Shown here in pieces: positions 35,599 to 44,842 of a stretch of 64,000 nucleotides of DNA. The notes under the pieces were generated by a model. The model ran no database searches. It saw nothing but the letters and a program-made list of their open reading frames with translations, and was not told the DNA's origin. The number at the start of each line of letters is the position of its first letter. Within the stretch, counting starts at the first letter, position 1. This DNA is from Planctomycetaceae bacterium (lineage in GTDB: Bacteria > Planctomycetota > Planctomycetia > Planctomycetales > Planctomycetaceae): the NCBI GenBank assembly GCA_041398825.1, contig JAWKTX010000012.1, positions 1 through 64,000 on the forward strand, in the 5' to 3' direction. Position numbers and translations under genes: made by a program.

Positions 35599-35994
35599 AT
35601 GCAATCCGATATCGAAACTTACAACGCGTCGCAAACAAACGAAGAAGAACGTTCAATCTGCCAGATCCTTGCGACTACGATTTCAGACAACCTTCCTGAA
35701 GCGGAAAGCAGGATCTGGCATCGGCATCCTGTTTGGTTTCTCGACGGGAATCCAATCGTCGGCTACAGCAAACAGAAAGGAGGCATCCGACTGATGTTCT
35801 GGAGTGGAGCAAGCTTTGAGGAAGAGAAACTTCAGCCCGGAACCGGTAAATTCAAGGATGCTTCGATCCTCTTCAGTCTCGCGAAAGATATGAGGCTGAC
35901 GGACCTCAAACGCTGGCTGAAGAAATCGAAATCAATACAGTGGGACTACAAGAATGTTGCCAAGCGGAAAGGGCAATTGGTTCGATTGCAATAA
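35599..35994 (+). CDS. DUF1801 (YdhG-like) protein
   Basis: A 131-residue protein from ATG 35599, preceded by CCAGG; the open frame extends further upstream to 35551 without a good site. It matches the DUF1801/YdhG domain: NEEERSICQILATTISDNLPEAESRIWHRHPVWFLDGNPIVGYSKQKGGIRLMFWSG in order, the W-H-x-x-P and G-Y motifs being typical. The fold is a small alpha/beta domain of unknown function, sometimes linked with iron or DNA-alkylation stress. Confidence 0.8.
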   Translation: MQSDIETYNASQTNEEERSICQILATTISDNLPEAESRIWHRHPVWFLDGNPIVGYSKQKGGIRLMFWSGASFEEEKLQPGTGKFKDASILFSLAKDMRLTDLKRWLKKSKSIQWDYKNVAKRKGQLVRLQ

Positions 35995-36268
35995 GTTCGG
36001 CCAACTGAGGCAGAAACGCCTGCGGAGCTCAATTGTGACGGGCGCCCCAGGACCACCTTCAACAGATCCGGCAACTCGCTGAACAAAGAATCCAACGTGC
36101 GAAGGATGAAGTCCCAAGTGGTGTCACTGTGGATTGGATTGCGCCATCTTCGGACCATCGATCTGTGAGTTGACGGAGAAGTGGCCTTCTTGGCGTAGAA
36201 GCCTGCTTTATTCGAGGAAATCGTCAGGGCAATGCAACACGCATTTCGTTTGCGTGCGGACGCGTGTG

Positions 36269-38200
36269 TCAGCCGACGCGTTGTCGGAGATACATTTCCT
36301 GGATATCCATCGTTGTGTCTGCTTCCATGGCTGGCTTGTCTGAACGAATGACGACCAGCTTTGGATCTCGCAGACTAAGCGCGCCGGTGGTCTGATCACG
36401 CGCGATTCCTTCAAATCGCACGGTCACCACAACATGGGGTCTCAGTGCGATGCCGGGTCTGGCCCCGGAGGCGCTTGGGCGCTCGATCCGTTGACCTGTC
36501 ATTAATCCGTTCTGCATGATCTCCCGAATGATTTCCTGTTCACGGACGCGGTCGATACCAGCAACGTCGCCGACAAAGTCGAAGCCGCCCTTCGCGTTTC
36601 GGGCTCCGATCACGTAGGAACCAAACATTCCGGCATTCTCCCTGGTGGTCACCGCCTGGGTGGCTCCCAGAATTGCCAGGTCGAGCGTGATTTCGGGTTT
36701 TCGTTTTTTCCAGCCGGGATCGCGCGAGGCCAGGCGATAGGGCGCATTCAGTTGTTTGCAGATAATGCCTTCGTAGCCCTGGCTTCTGAAATGCTGAAAC
36801 AGCCGATTGACGTCTTCGTGGCCGGTTGCCATCTGCCCTTCGGATACCGTAATGGGAATGGGAAGCTGCCGTTGCGTCAGCGGAGCAAGCAGATTCATCA
36901 GATACTGACGCCGCTGCTGAAGTGCCTGACTGGTGATGTCCATGTTGTTCAGATAGAGCAGGTCGAAGGCCGCAAACCTCAACGTGACCGGTTGAGCGGA
37001 TTCTCCCTGAAGGGCGGCATAAACTTCGTAGACTGTTGCTGGGCGCATCCCTTCTTCGATATCCAGAATCGTTCCGAACAATTCTCCGTCGACGATACAG
37101 TTATGCGCGGGGATGGAGCGGATGGACGCATCCAGTCCACTGATTTGTTCCAGCCAGTCGCCACGATTTCGCGTGTAGGCCCCGCACAGCACAGAGCCGC
37201 GAGTATCCGTCGACTTGTGCAGAAGCAGTCGAATTCCATCGTACTTTCGTTCGACCCAGACCGGGAATTCGCTGTCTTTCAAGTCATTTGTGATTCCACC
37301 GGCCAGCATCGGGCGAACGGGAACCAATGGCTGAAGCTGGATTTTTCTGAGTCCCTCAGCCCCTTCATCAATCAGCACCTGCGCAACCTTGAATGCGTCG
37401 GTCAGAGCCATGGCGTGTCCGACCTGTTCCTCTTCAACGCCGAATTGTTCTGCGAGCAATCGTGCAATGACGGTCCCCTGGTATTCGAATCCCAGTCCGG
37501 CTTTCTGCAGAATCAGTCGCGTCAGAAAATACGATTCCAGTCGACCGCAGCGGCGGTACAACGATCGCAGCACCTGGAACTTCTGAGTTCTGCGAGCACT
37601 CGGAAGGTAGCGCAGCGTTCGGATGACTTCGCCCGCCGTCAACGGGATCTCACCCTTAATCTCGCTGGGTAATTCAGCGAACATCACGGCGATATCGCCG
37701 ACCTGAGTCAATCGATCCAGACAATCCCGACGCGACATCATCTTCATAGTCATGAAGAGCTGAACGAGGCTGTCACGGCGGACACTGCTTCGTTTTCCCT
37801 GAAAGACATCGCCCAGGATGCAGCCAATCTTTTCCGGCAGCGAAATACCGACGTCTTTGTTCAGGAATTCCTTCAGCAGTTTTTCACGGCCCGCAGTGTC
37901 GGGGGGAGCCACTGTCCGGATACCGAACATCGAAGCGGTTCGGGCCGGATCAAGCATCGAGAGCGGGAGAAACAATCCCTTACACAAGCTGTAAAAGGGA
38001 ATGGAATCCAGCGCCGTGGCGGGGATTTCGTGCCCCTGATCGGCAACCAGGCGGCGAATGAGGAACTGCAGGTGATCCGGTACACCAAGCTCACAGTCCA
38101 TCGCACCAGAACCAGTCGCGCCGATGCCTCTGGTGAACTCAGCCAGACCGCTTGCCTCGCGAAACCAGCGCCGTACATCGTTTGTCCCGACAATCTTCAT
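36269..38200 (-). CDS. ATP-dependent DNA ligase
   Basis: A 643-residue ATP-dependent ligase of the archaeal/Lig1 architecture. An N-terminal helical DNA-binding region (about 30-290) precedes the adenylation domain with motif I ERKYDGIR (Lys319), motif III FAAFDLLYLN, motif IV EGIICKQL and motif V PGWKKRKP. The C-terminal OB domain follows (VVVTVRFEGIARD). The odd part is residues 60-110, which do not match standard ligases closely. It joins nicks using ATP, alongside the NAD-dependent LigA expected elsewhere. It lies downstream of the RecA/KaiC-like gene on the same strand, with a 105-bp palindromic repeat between them. Confidence 0.9.
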   Translation of the reverse strand: MKIVGTNDVRRWFREASGLAEFTRGIGATGSGAMDCELGVPDHLQFLIRRLVADQGHEIPATALDSIPFYSLCKGLFLPLSMLDPARTASMFGIRTVAPPDTAGREKLLKEFLNKDVGISLPEKIGCILGDVFQGKRSSVRRDSLVQLFMTMKMMSRRDCLDRLTQVGDIAVMFAELPSEIKGEIPLTAGEVIRTLRYLPSARRTQKFQVLRSLYRRCGRLESYFLTRLILQKAGLGFEYQGTVIARLLAEQFGVEEEQVGHAMALTDAFKVAQVLIDEGAEGLRKIQLQPLVPVRPMLAGGITNDLKDSEFPVWVERKYDGIRLLLHKSTDTRGSVLCGAYTRNRGDWLEQISGLDASIRSIPAHNCIVDGELFGTILDIEEGMRPATVYEVYAALQGESAQPVTLRFAAFDLLYLNNMDITSQALQQRRQYLMNLLAPLTQRQLPIPITVSEGQMATGHEDVNRLFQHFRSQGYEGIICKQLNAPYRLASRDPGWKKRKPEITLDLAILGATQAVTTRENAGMFGSYVIGARNAKGGFDFVGDVAGIDRVREQEIIREIMQNGLMTGQRIERPSASGARPGIALRPHVVVTVRFEGIARDQTTGALSLRDPKLVVIRSDKPAMEADTTMDIQEMYLRQRVG

Positions 38201-38245
38201 TCTTGTCTCACCGAATGCAGAGGTACGAATCAGCTATGACACTCA

Positions 38246-38350
38246 CCGTCCGTTGAAAAACCGGGACAGGCTGGCAGCACGACCGGAAACCATCGAGTGT
38301 TCAGGTCTCCTGCTTGATCCAGTCCCGTTTCTCAACAGGCTGCTAAGCTA
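38246..38350. repeat. Palindromic repeat ending GCTAAGCTAAG, copy 2
   Basis: Outer arms CCGTTGAAAAACCGGGACAG (38249-38268) and CCAGTCCCGTTTCTCAACAGG (38319-38339) are inverted relatives. An inner pair includes GGTCTCCTGCT. The element ends GCTGCTAAGCTAAGC, of which CTA at 38348-38350 is the (reverse) stop codon of the ATPase gene. It fills the gap between two same-strand genes and can fold into a long hairpin in RNA. Confidence 0.75.
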
Positions 38351-39451
38351 AGCGCTCGGGACGGCGTAGATTTCGGGCTGTGAATCATGAATTCGCAGGA
38401 CCCCGGTTTCTTCTTCGCGATCCAGGCGGACGGCGTGGGGGAAGGTCGGAGTTGTGACACTCTTCACAGCCCGGATGACGTCAATACGATCGCGATAGCT
38501 GCCGCCCCACAGTTCCGCAATTTCCTTTGAACCCAGCGACATTTCTTCGATCAGAAACACGACATCTGCGGTATGCACAAGGGATTCGCCGCCGACCGGA
38601 GCGCCGGTATCCCGAATCTGACCGATGCAAATGCAGGTCACACCCTGTTCGTGATTGTAGGTTTTCAGTGCTGACAGATTGTCGGCCGTTCTGTTTCGGC
38701 TCGGATCCAGCATGTTCAGCGAGTCGATGACAACAAAACTGATCTCTTCCTTTTCAACCAGAAACCGGTACTTGCCGACGAAATCGTCCCATGTGTGGCC
38801 ACGATGGTACTGGCTTTCCAGGACGAACACGTTTTCCAGCACCTTCTTCCGAAAGTCCTTTTCGTTGAGTCCTGTGACCGACATTCCGATCTTTACGAAG
38901 CGGGAACACAGATCATCGCGACCGTTTCCATCCGGGTCATGGAAACCTTCCTCGGCCACGACAAACGCGACCTTTTCTCCACTCATGGCCACTCGTGCGA
39001 GCCCGGCCAGTGTGCTGCGGGTCTTGCCTTTTCCCGGAGGTCCCGCGAAGGCGATGGTGCAGCCTTTGGGAACGCCCCCCAGAACTTTGGAACCGTCTTC
39101 AGTCAGGCACAATTGATCGAGCACACATCCCAACGGAACGGCCTCCTGATGCTTGATCAGATCATCCAGCAGTGCGGGCCGTACAAAATCCTCATTCAGG
39201 CCGGCATCGCCATCATCCACCGCCTGACCAGTACTGAAAGGGATTGCTGAGGGATCCATCATCCCGGTGGCCGCGCCCCCCGACATCATCATTTGCATCA
39301 TCTGCGCCATCTGCATCATGGGATTCATCTGTCCCTGTCCCATCTGCGGCATCATTCCCATCATGGGATTCATGGCTGCCGGATTCATGGCTGAATTCGG
39401 GTCGACAGAGGGAGAAGCGGGCTTCGATGCGGAGGCTTTCTTCTTGGCCAT
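38348..39451 (-). CDS. RecA/KaiC-like ATPase with Met-rich N-terminus
   Basis: A 367-residue P-loop ATPase of the RecA/RadA/KaiC superfamily. Residues 1-65 are low-complexity: a Lys/Ala/Ser/Pro start, then repeated MNPMMGM and QMMQMMM segments. The core has Walker A AFAGPPGKGKTR (near 155), Walker B FVVIDSLNML (near 255), an IGQIRDTG segment and AVKSVTTPTFPHAVRL resembling RadA-type sensor regions. A short acidic spacer (VDDGDAGLNED) separates the halves. It might load or remodel proteins on DNA, given the ligase next door. Its final codon and stop overlap the end of the palindromic repeat. Confidence 0.85.
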   Translation of the reverse strand: MAKKKASASKPASPSVDPNSAMNPAAMNPMMGMMPQMGQGQMNPMMQMAQMMQMMMSGGAATGMMDPSAIPFSTGQAVDDGDAGLNEDFVRPALLDDLIKHQEAVPLGCVLDQLCLTEDGSKVLGGVPKGCTIAFAGPPGKGKTRSTLAGLARVAMSGEKVAFVVAEEGFHDPDGNGRDDLCSRFVKIGMSVTGLNEKDFRKKVLENVFVLESQYHRGHTWDDFVGKYRFLVEKEEISFVVIDSLNMLDPSRNRTADNLSALKTYNHEQGVTCICIGQIRDTGAPVGGESLVHTADVVFLIEEMSLGSKEIAELWGGSYRDRIDVIRAVKSVTTPTFPHAVRLDREEETGVLRIHDSQPEIYAVPSA

Positions 39452-39466
39452 GGCAGGACTTTCCTG

Positions 39467-39490
39467 GTGATCTGGTTATCGTGATCTGGT
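39467..39490 (-). repeat. 14-bp tandem pair upstream of the ATPase gene
   Basis: GTGATCTGGT recurs at 39467 and 39481 (plus strand) in a 14-bp direct repeat, 15-40 bp before the ATPase start codon. It may be part of the 5' leader or promoter. Confidence 0.45.
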
Positions 39491-39911
39491 GAGACAGGGG
39501 CTGTGAATTCAATCGCTTTGACGGGGCACTTGCCCGCAATGTCGTCGTCGAATCGATGTGAATGTCCCCGCGATCAAGCGCGGAGAACCGGAAAGCATCC
39601 AAAAATGGTGACCGTTTGTCACCTGTTCGGGACGGCAATTTTCAACGGCATGCCGCGTTTCGTCGATAACCCGTATGCGAATCAGAATGTGGCTTGATTG
39701 CTGCAGTGACTTTGGCCAGGGGATGTGATCAGACTCCGGACGGTGTGAGAAAGTCCCGGACGGGTATTTCAGGCGAGCTCTGCAGGAAACAGGATGAGGT
39801 CTCGCAGGTCTTCATGCAGAAACGCCAAAGCGATCTGAGTCGGCCGAGCGAGAATTTCATCGCGCATCGGCAAACCCAATTCACACTTGCGGCGTTGCTG
39901 AGGGAACTGGC

Positions 39912-39945
39912 CCCGGTCAGGTGGATGCCCCGGTTAGGTGGATGC
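39912..39945 (-). repeat. 17-bp tandem pair over the antiporter stop codon
   Basis: Minus-strand GCATCCACCTAACCGGG (39929-39945) then GCATCCACCTGACCGGG (39912-39928). The first contains the gene's TAA stop. The only difference is TAA versus TGA, so the duplicate still reads as a stop triplet. Confidence 0.8.
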
Positions 39946-41649
39946 TGGCGGCGCGGATTTGGACATCGCCCATTTCAGTAGCGGTGGGGTCACCATCGTC
40001 GTGATCATGACCATCACAACAATGGCAGAAAACGTGCTGTCATTGATGACCCGCTCTCCGGTCGCGGTGAACAATCGCTTTCCTTCCGCGGCGAAGATCA
40101 GCCCCACTTCTGCGCGTGGGATCATGCCCAGCCCGACGGCCAGACGATTCAGACCCTTCTCCGTGACGCCACAGTAGCAGGCAAGTTTACCGAGAATTGC
40201 CACGACGGTGAGTCCGGTGGCGAGAAGCCAAACGGATGAATCACCAAAAGCGCTAAGATTTACTGACATGCCCATCACGACGAAAAAGATCGGCACCATC
40301 AATGCCGACAGCGGCGACAGCGCTTCTTCCAGATGATGGTGGCGCCATTTATCGCCGACATCCTGGTAGTGTGTTCCTTCAAGAATCAGACCGGCAGCAA
40401 ACGCGCCGATAATCGGCGCCAGACCGACCATATTGGCCGCGTACGAAAAGCTGAAGCAAATAACCAGAGCGGTCACAACCAGCATGCCATGGCCATGCAG
40501 GTAGCTTGCCCAGCGAAACAATGTCCGAGGCAACTGAATCACGCCGAGACCGAGAGACACAGCAAGAAACATGAAGGACAGCCCAACGATCTTGAACAGG
40601 CTCATCACTTCAAAGTCGGCACCCTTTTGAATGACGCCCGACACAATCGCCAGAACAACCAGCCCCAGCACGTCGTCGATAACGGCGGCACCCAGAATGA
40701 TTTTTGATTCGCGATCCTGATTGCGTCCCATATCTTTGATGACACGAGCGGTGATCCCGACACTTGTCGCACAAAGTGTCGCTCCCAGAAAAGCGGGAAC
40801 CTGCCATTCGGCCGACGATTCGCTCAACAGCAAATAGCCCACACCGAAGCCCAGAACCATGGGCGCGACGACCCCAAGAAGTGCCACCAGCAACGATGAA
40901 ACGCCAACGGACATCATGTCCTTCACCCGAGATTCGAGCCCCACTTCGAACAGAAGCAGCACGACTCCGATTCGCGACAGCATATCCAGAACATTGCCGG
41001 TCAGTGCCGAGGCATCGGTGATGTCAGCTTTCAGAAAGTCGAAGTATTCGCTGCCGGTCAACAGATGCCAGTTGCCAAGCAGAATTCCGATGGTCAGTTC
41101 CCCCAACACCGCTGGCATGTGAATGCGTTCGAAAAGGTCTCCTGTGACTTTTGCTGCCAAAAGAATGACAGTGATCCCCAGTAGAATTTCGGCAACCGGA
41201 TCCTTGTGACCTCCGGAATGCTCCTCACCGTGTGAGCCTTCACCGTGTTCACCTTCTCCGTGATCCGCATCACCGTGTTCGTTGTGGTCACCGGCGGGTT
41301 GTGAATGCACGTCAGACTGTTTGTGGGAGTCGGAATCCGAATGCTGAGCTTCGGCCGATGGATCGCTGGCTGCAGGCCCGGAAGCCTCATCAGCGCGGGC
41401 CACCGGCGCTGAATCGACGTTGTGATGTACCCAGGCGGCCAGTGAGAGAAATCCGAAGAACGCCACAGCACGCCATGAAATCGCGCGTTTGCGCGGCGTT
41501 GTAAGAAACCTGGATGACAACTCTAACCCTCCCCGTGGCGTGGCGTCATGATGATTCGCCTCGCAAGCAATTCCTGCACGTTGTGGCAGCTTGGCTGCGG
41601 CTGATTCTGACCGTGGTGTACTAACCCTCAACCGCCTTCGCAACAACAA
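39934..41649 (-). CDS. Kef/CPA2-type cation:proton antiporter with His-rich head
   Basis: A 571-residue membrane protein. A first helix (about 59-76, AVAFFGFLSLAAWVHH) leads into an extracytoplasmic stretch of about 60 residues packed with His, Asp, Glu and Ser (HSDSDSHKQSDVHS, HGEGEHGEGSHGEEHSG). Twelve or so membrane helices then follow in the CPA2 pattern (LGELTIGILLGN, ATLCATSVGITARVIKDMG, AAVIDDVLGLVVLAI, FAAGLILEG, GMIPRAEVGLIFA). No TrkA-N tail is present. The His-rich segment may sense or bind metal or protons. The annotated start is upstream of a long basic leader; a later start is possible. Confidence 0.9.
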   Translation of the reverse strand: MLLRRRLRVSTPRSESAAAKLPQRAGIACEANHHDATPRGGLELSSRFLTTPRKRAISWRAVAFFGFLSLAAWVHHNVDSAPVARADEASGPAASDPSAEAQHSDSDSHKQSDVHSQPAGDHNEHGDADHGEGEHGEGSHGEEHSGGHKDPVAEILLGITVILLAAKVTGDLFERIHMPAVLGELTIGILLGNWHLLTGSEYFDFLKADITDASALTGNVLDMLSRIGVVLLLFEVGLESRVKDMMSVGVSSLLVALLGVVAPMVLGFGVGYLLLSESSAEWQVPAFLGATLCATSVGITARVIKDMGRNQDRESKIILGAAVIDDVLGLVVLAIVSGVIQKGADFEVMSLFKIVGLSFMFLAVSLGLGVIQLPRTLFRWASYLHGHGMLVVTALVICFSFSYAANMVGLAPIIGAFAAGLILEGTHYQDVGDKWRHHHLEEALSPLSALMVPIFFVVMGMSVNLSAFGDSSVWLLATGLTVVAILGKLACYCGVTEKGLNRLAVGLGMIPRAEVGLIFAAEGKRLFTATGERVINDSTFSAIVVMVMITTMVTPPLLKWAMSKSAPPAST

Positions 41650-41917
41650 TCAACGATTCACCCGTTCCACACGGGACCGCTCCCCACATTTCCCGGCCAT
41701 GAGACTGCTGACGGGGCGGCATTTCGGTGCGAAAGCGGGGGCGCAGTATGTCCTTCCGTGATCCCCGGTCAGGAAAAAACAATGGAACGGCGGGAACGGG
41801 CCGAGCGGGCGGTCCCGGCGGGGGCAAATCCCGGCGATGCTGTCCCCTCACACAGTGCAGGGTTTCGCTGAGCAAATCCGGAGACAGTCGTGTACCCCGG
41901 GGAGCGAAGGCTCGTCG

Positions 41918-43204
41918 TCAGGCGGATTTCAGTTGAGGCGGGTCGAAGGGCTGGCCTGATTGCAGGCAAAGGCACAGTTGTTCCCAGAGCGAACCGGCAC
42001 TTCGCACATTTGTTCTTTGTGACAGACTCCCGTCGGCAGACGGGATGGCGTTCAGAATTCGTCTGGCAAGCGGGCCCTTCGACAGGATTGTCTCGAGAGC
42101 CCTGGAGCAGTCCGCCTCCAGATCGGGGGATGTCTGTTGTATCAGGTGCTGCCAGATCTGCTGCATTGTGGCGGAATTGTGCGGGTATCCCAAAAGGCTC
42201 AGATATTCGGTGTTCGTGATCCGTGCCTGATCGGCATCCTGAATTGCGAGTGCCAGGATTTGGTACAGTGGCTCAACCGGAATGGACCTCTGCTGCGCTG
42301 AGCTGCTCCAGCGTTCGTCACACAGGGCCTTCAACACGCCGACAGCGGCCTGCAGAACGGCGAGGTCTGCGGCGGGACATTCCTGAATATCGATCACTCG
42401 AATTTCAATCGACCCGCGACCGAATCTTGCGATAGCGCCTCGAGAGTTCAGAAATTCATCCCGCAGAACACCCTGTGGATCCAGCGGAGCAATATCATCG
42501 TACATTCGCTGAAAGATTTGTGCCCGATAGTCTTCTTCAGTGAAGACGGGTTCCGGAATGATTCGACCGGCCAGCGAGGGAACTCTGGCAGAATTCCCCT
42601 GGTACACATTCAGGCGGTTGTCCAGTGTTCCGGTCAGCTTATTGTCCATTGCAGGAGAGCTGGCGGCAATGGCAGGCAAAATCGGCAGCAACAGTCGAAT
42701 GGCAGCGTGAAGACGTCCGAATTGTTCATCGCCATTGAATGGCAGATTCAGGTGCACGCTTTGAAGATTTGCCCAACCGTGGCCACGGCAATCGAAGATG
42801 CGGTTGTAGGTTTCGTACACTTCGTTGTATTCGTGAGGCCAGAGTTTCATTTCCGCATCCGGATTCATCCATGGATGCATGGCCGATGGCATCAGCTTCG
42901 CCGCTGGTTCGATCAACGACAGGTGCTGGTTGATGCGCTGCACATGTTGATGGAATAAGCCTGCCAGTCCGCGAAGACCGGATTCCGGGGCGGTTGTTTT
43001 CAGTTCGACAACGTGCAATGCGAGTTCGTTGGACCATGAGATCTGACCGAGATCGATTTCGGATTCGATCCGACCGCATTCTGCCCGGATGAGTTGATCT
43101 GTGATCGGGCGAACGTCCAGCGACGCAGCGTCCACGATCATATATTCCAGTTCGACACCAAATGCTTCGAACAGATTCAGGCGGCGTGGTTCAGGCGACA
43201 TCAT
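41918..43204 (-). CDS. GCS2-family carboxylate-amine ligase
   Basis: A 428-residue glutamate-cysteine-ligase-2-type enzyme starting at ATG 43204 or 43201 (tandem ATG). Signature stretches: AFGVELEYMIVD at the start, ISWSNELALHVVELKT, HPWMNPD, LQSVHLNLPF, SSPAMDNKLTGTLDNRLN and GSIEIRVIDIQECP. Family members form an amide between a carboxylate (often Glu) and an amine using ATP. The start codon lies 14 bp inside the preceding ATP-grasp gene, so the two are translationally coupled and likely act on one substrate. Confidence 0.88.
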   Translation of the reverse strand: MMSPEPRRLNLFEAFGVELEYMIVDAASLDVRPITDQLIRAECGRIESEIDLGQISWSNELALHVVELKTTAPESGLRGLAGLFHQHVQRINQHLSLIEPAAKLMPSAMHPWMNPDAEMKLWPHEYNEVYETYNRIFDCRGHGWANLQSVHLNLPFNGDEQFGRLHAAIRLLLPILPAIAASSPAMDNKLTGTLDNRLNVYQGNSARVPSLAGRIIPEPVFTEEDYRAQIFQRMYDDIAPLDPQGVLRDEFLNSRGAIARFGRGSIEIRVIDIQECPAADLAVLQAAVGVLKALCDERWSSSAQQRSIPVEPLYQILALAIQDADQARITNTEYLSLLGYPHNSATMQQIWQHLIQQTSPDLEADCSRALETILSKGPLARRILNAIPSADGSLSQRTNVRSAGSLWEQLCLCLQSGQPFDPPQLKSA

Positions 43205-44675
43205 AACGGGCTCTCTTGTGCTCCATTCGACGAACGAACACTTCCACAATGCGGCGGTAGAGTTCGTCCTTCAGCACAGCATCTTCCACACCGGCGTTGA
43301 TATTGGGATTGTCATTGACTTCGATAACCACGAACCGCCCATTGGATTCCTTGACGTCAACTCCATACAGCCCGTCACCGATCAGGTTGGCGGCTTTCAG
43401 AGCCGACTTGACGGCTTTGGCTGGTGCAAGTTCGACGGGCAGCGTTTCGACTTTACCGTAGCGACCACTGCCGTGCGTTTCCTGACGAATGATCTGCCAG
43501 TGTCCGGGAGCCATGTAGTAGCGGCAGGCAAAAAGTGGTTTGCGATCCAGAATGCCAATCCGCCAGTCAAAGGTCGTTGGCAGATATTCCTGCGCCAGCA
43601 ACAGATCTGATTCGCCAAAAAATTCATCCAGTCGCGACTTCAGTTCCTCACTGGAATGGACTTTGACAACGCCCATGGAAAACGAACTGTCAGGCTTTTT
43701 AAGCACGCATGGAAAACCAAGCTGCTCACCAATCTGTCCGGCATTGTCGCGGTGAACAACGATGGACTTTGGAATATCCACCTTTTGCCGCGTCATCATT
43801 TCGGCCAGAAAGACCTTGTTTGTACAGCGGCAAATGGAAACCGGATCGTCGATGACCACCAGACCTTCACTGGCCGCCCGGCGCGAAAACCGATAGGTAT
43901 GATGGTTGATCGCTGTGGTCTCGCGGATAAACAGTGAATCGAATTCCAGCAGTCGTCCGCTGTCATCTCGTGTGATCAGTTCGGCATAGACGCTTTGTTC
44001 CCTGGCGGCTTTGATGAACTTCTTCAGGGCCGTGGGATCGGACGGCGCGTTATGCAGTTCGGCCGGATTGGTCAGGATCGCCATATCGAAACGCGTTCGT
44101 CGGGGTGATTTGACCGAGGCACGACGTGAAAAATACCGCGTTGCGGATTCGGCCACGAATTCTCGATGTGATTCGGGCACTTCGGACCCGGCCACGGCTG
44201 CGACACGACGAATCTGCCAGCGTCCGTCACGGCGATTCAGTTCGAACTTCATCAACGGGACAGGAAACAGGTTGAATAAATGCTGGGCGAGGCGTTCGTA
44301 ACGTTTGGCAAAGTTGCGGCCAAAATAGATGCTCAGCGTGAAGTCATCCGAAGTCAGGCTGGAGAGGCTCTGCTGCAGGATTTCGTCGACTTCATCTGGT
44401 ATCAGTCTGGAAACGCCACGCGACTTCAGATCCTGAACCGTGATCACACCGGGCAGGGGCTTATGACCACGTGCTTCGGCCAGCAGCGAGACGTAATACC
44501 CCAGACTCTGATAGCGGTAGGACCGACACAGATTGAAAACACGCGTCGCGCGTGTCTTGCCGGCCTGATCGAGCGTTTCCGGAGAAGTTAAGTAGGTCCA
44601 GGCATCGATCTTATCGACGCCCGGGATTTCAAACGGCCAGTCGTCCGGGTGGGACGTGACTATCAAGACGGGCAT
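43191..44675 (-). CDS. RimK-type ATP-grasp ligase with RLAN domain
   Basis: A 494-residue ATP-grasp enzyme. The N-terminal 200 residues match the RimK-like-associated (RLAN) domain: LIVTSHPDDWPFEIPGVDKIDAWTYL, TRATRVFNLCRSYRYQSLGYYVSLLAEARGHKPLP. The grasp core begins near 205 and includes FPCVLKKPDSSFSMGVVKV (nucleotide-binding Lys), FGESDLLLAQEYLPTTFDWRIGILD, DVKESNGRFVVIEVNDNPNINAG (Mg-binding Asn/Glu). RLAN/RimK plus GCS2 pairs are described as amidoligase operons making peptide tags or small metabolites. No protease or transporter is next to it here. Confidence 0.88.
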   Translation of the reverse strand: MPVLIVTSHPDDWPFEIPGVDKIDAWTYLTSPETLDQAGKTRATRVFNLCRSYRYQSLGYYVSLLAEARGHKPLPGVITVQDLKSRGVSRLIPDEVDEILQQSLSSLTSDDFTLSIYFGRNFAKRYERLAQHLFNLFPVPLMKFELNRRDGRWQIRRVAAVAGSEVPESHREFVAESATRYFSRRASVKSPRRTRFDMAILTNPAELHNAPSDPTALKKFIKAAREQSVYAELITRDDSGRLLEFDSLFIRETTAINHHTYRFSRRAASEGLVVIDDPVSICRCTNKVFLAEMMTRQKVDIPKSIVVHRDNAGQIGEQLGFPCVLKKPDSSFSMGVVKVHSSEELKSRLDEFFGESDLLLAQEYLPTTFDWRIGILDRKPLFACRYYMAPGHWQIIRQETHGSGRYGKVETLPVELAPAKAVKSALKAANLIGDGLYGVDVKESNGRFVVIEVNDNPNINAGVEDAVLKDELYRRIVEVFVRRMEHKRARYDVA

Positions 44676-44842
44676 TCGTGATCCTGTTCACAAGCCGCTC
44701 GCAGCCGAAACAGGTGATGCTCCACCCATTCTTGATCGACTGCGCCGGCGGAAGTTTAACGTCCGTCCGTCCACGTCAAATGGCGACTTGCCCATTCCAG
44801 GAAAAAATCGTGATCCTTTTCTACAAGTCGGACAGCGGACAT

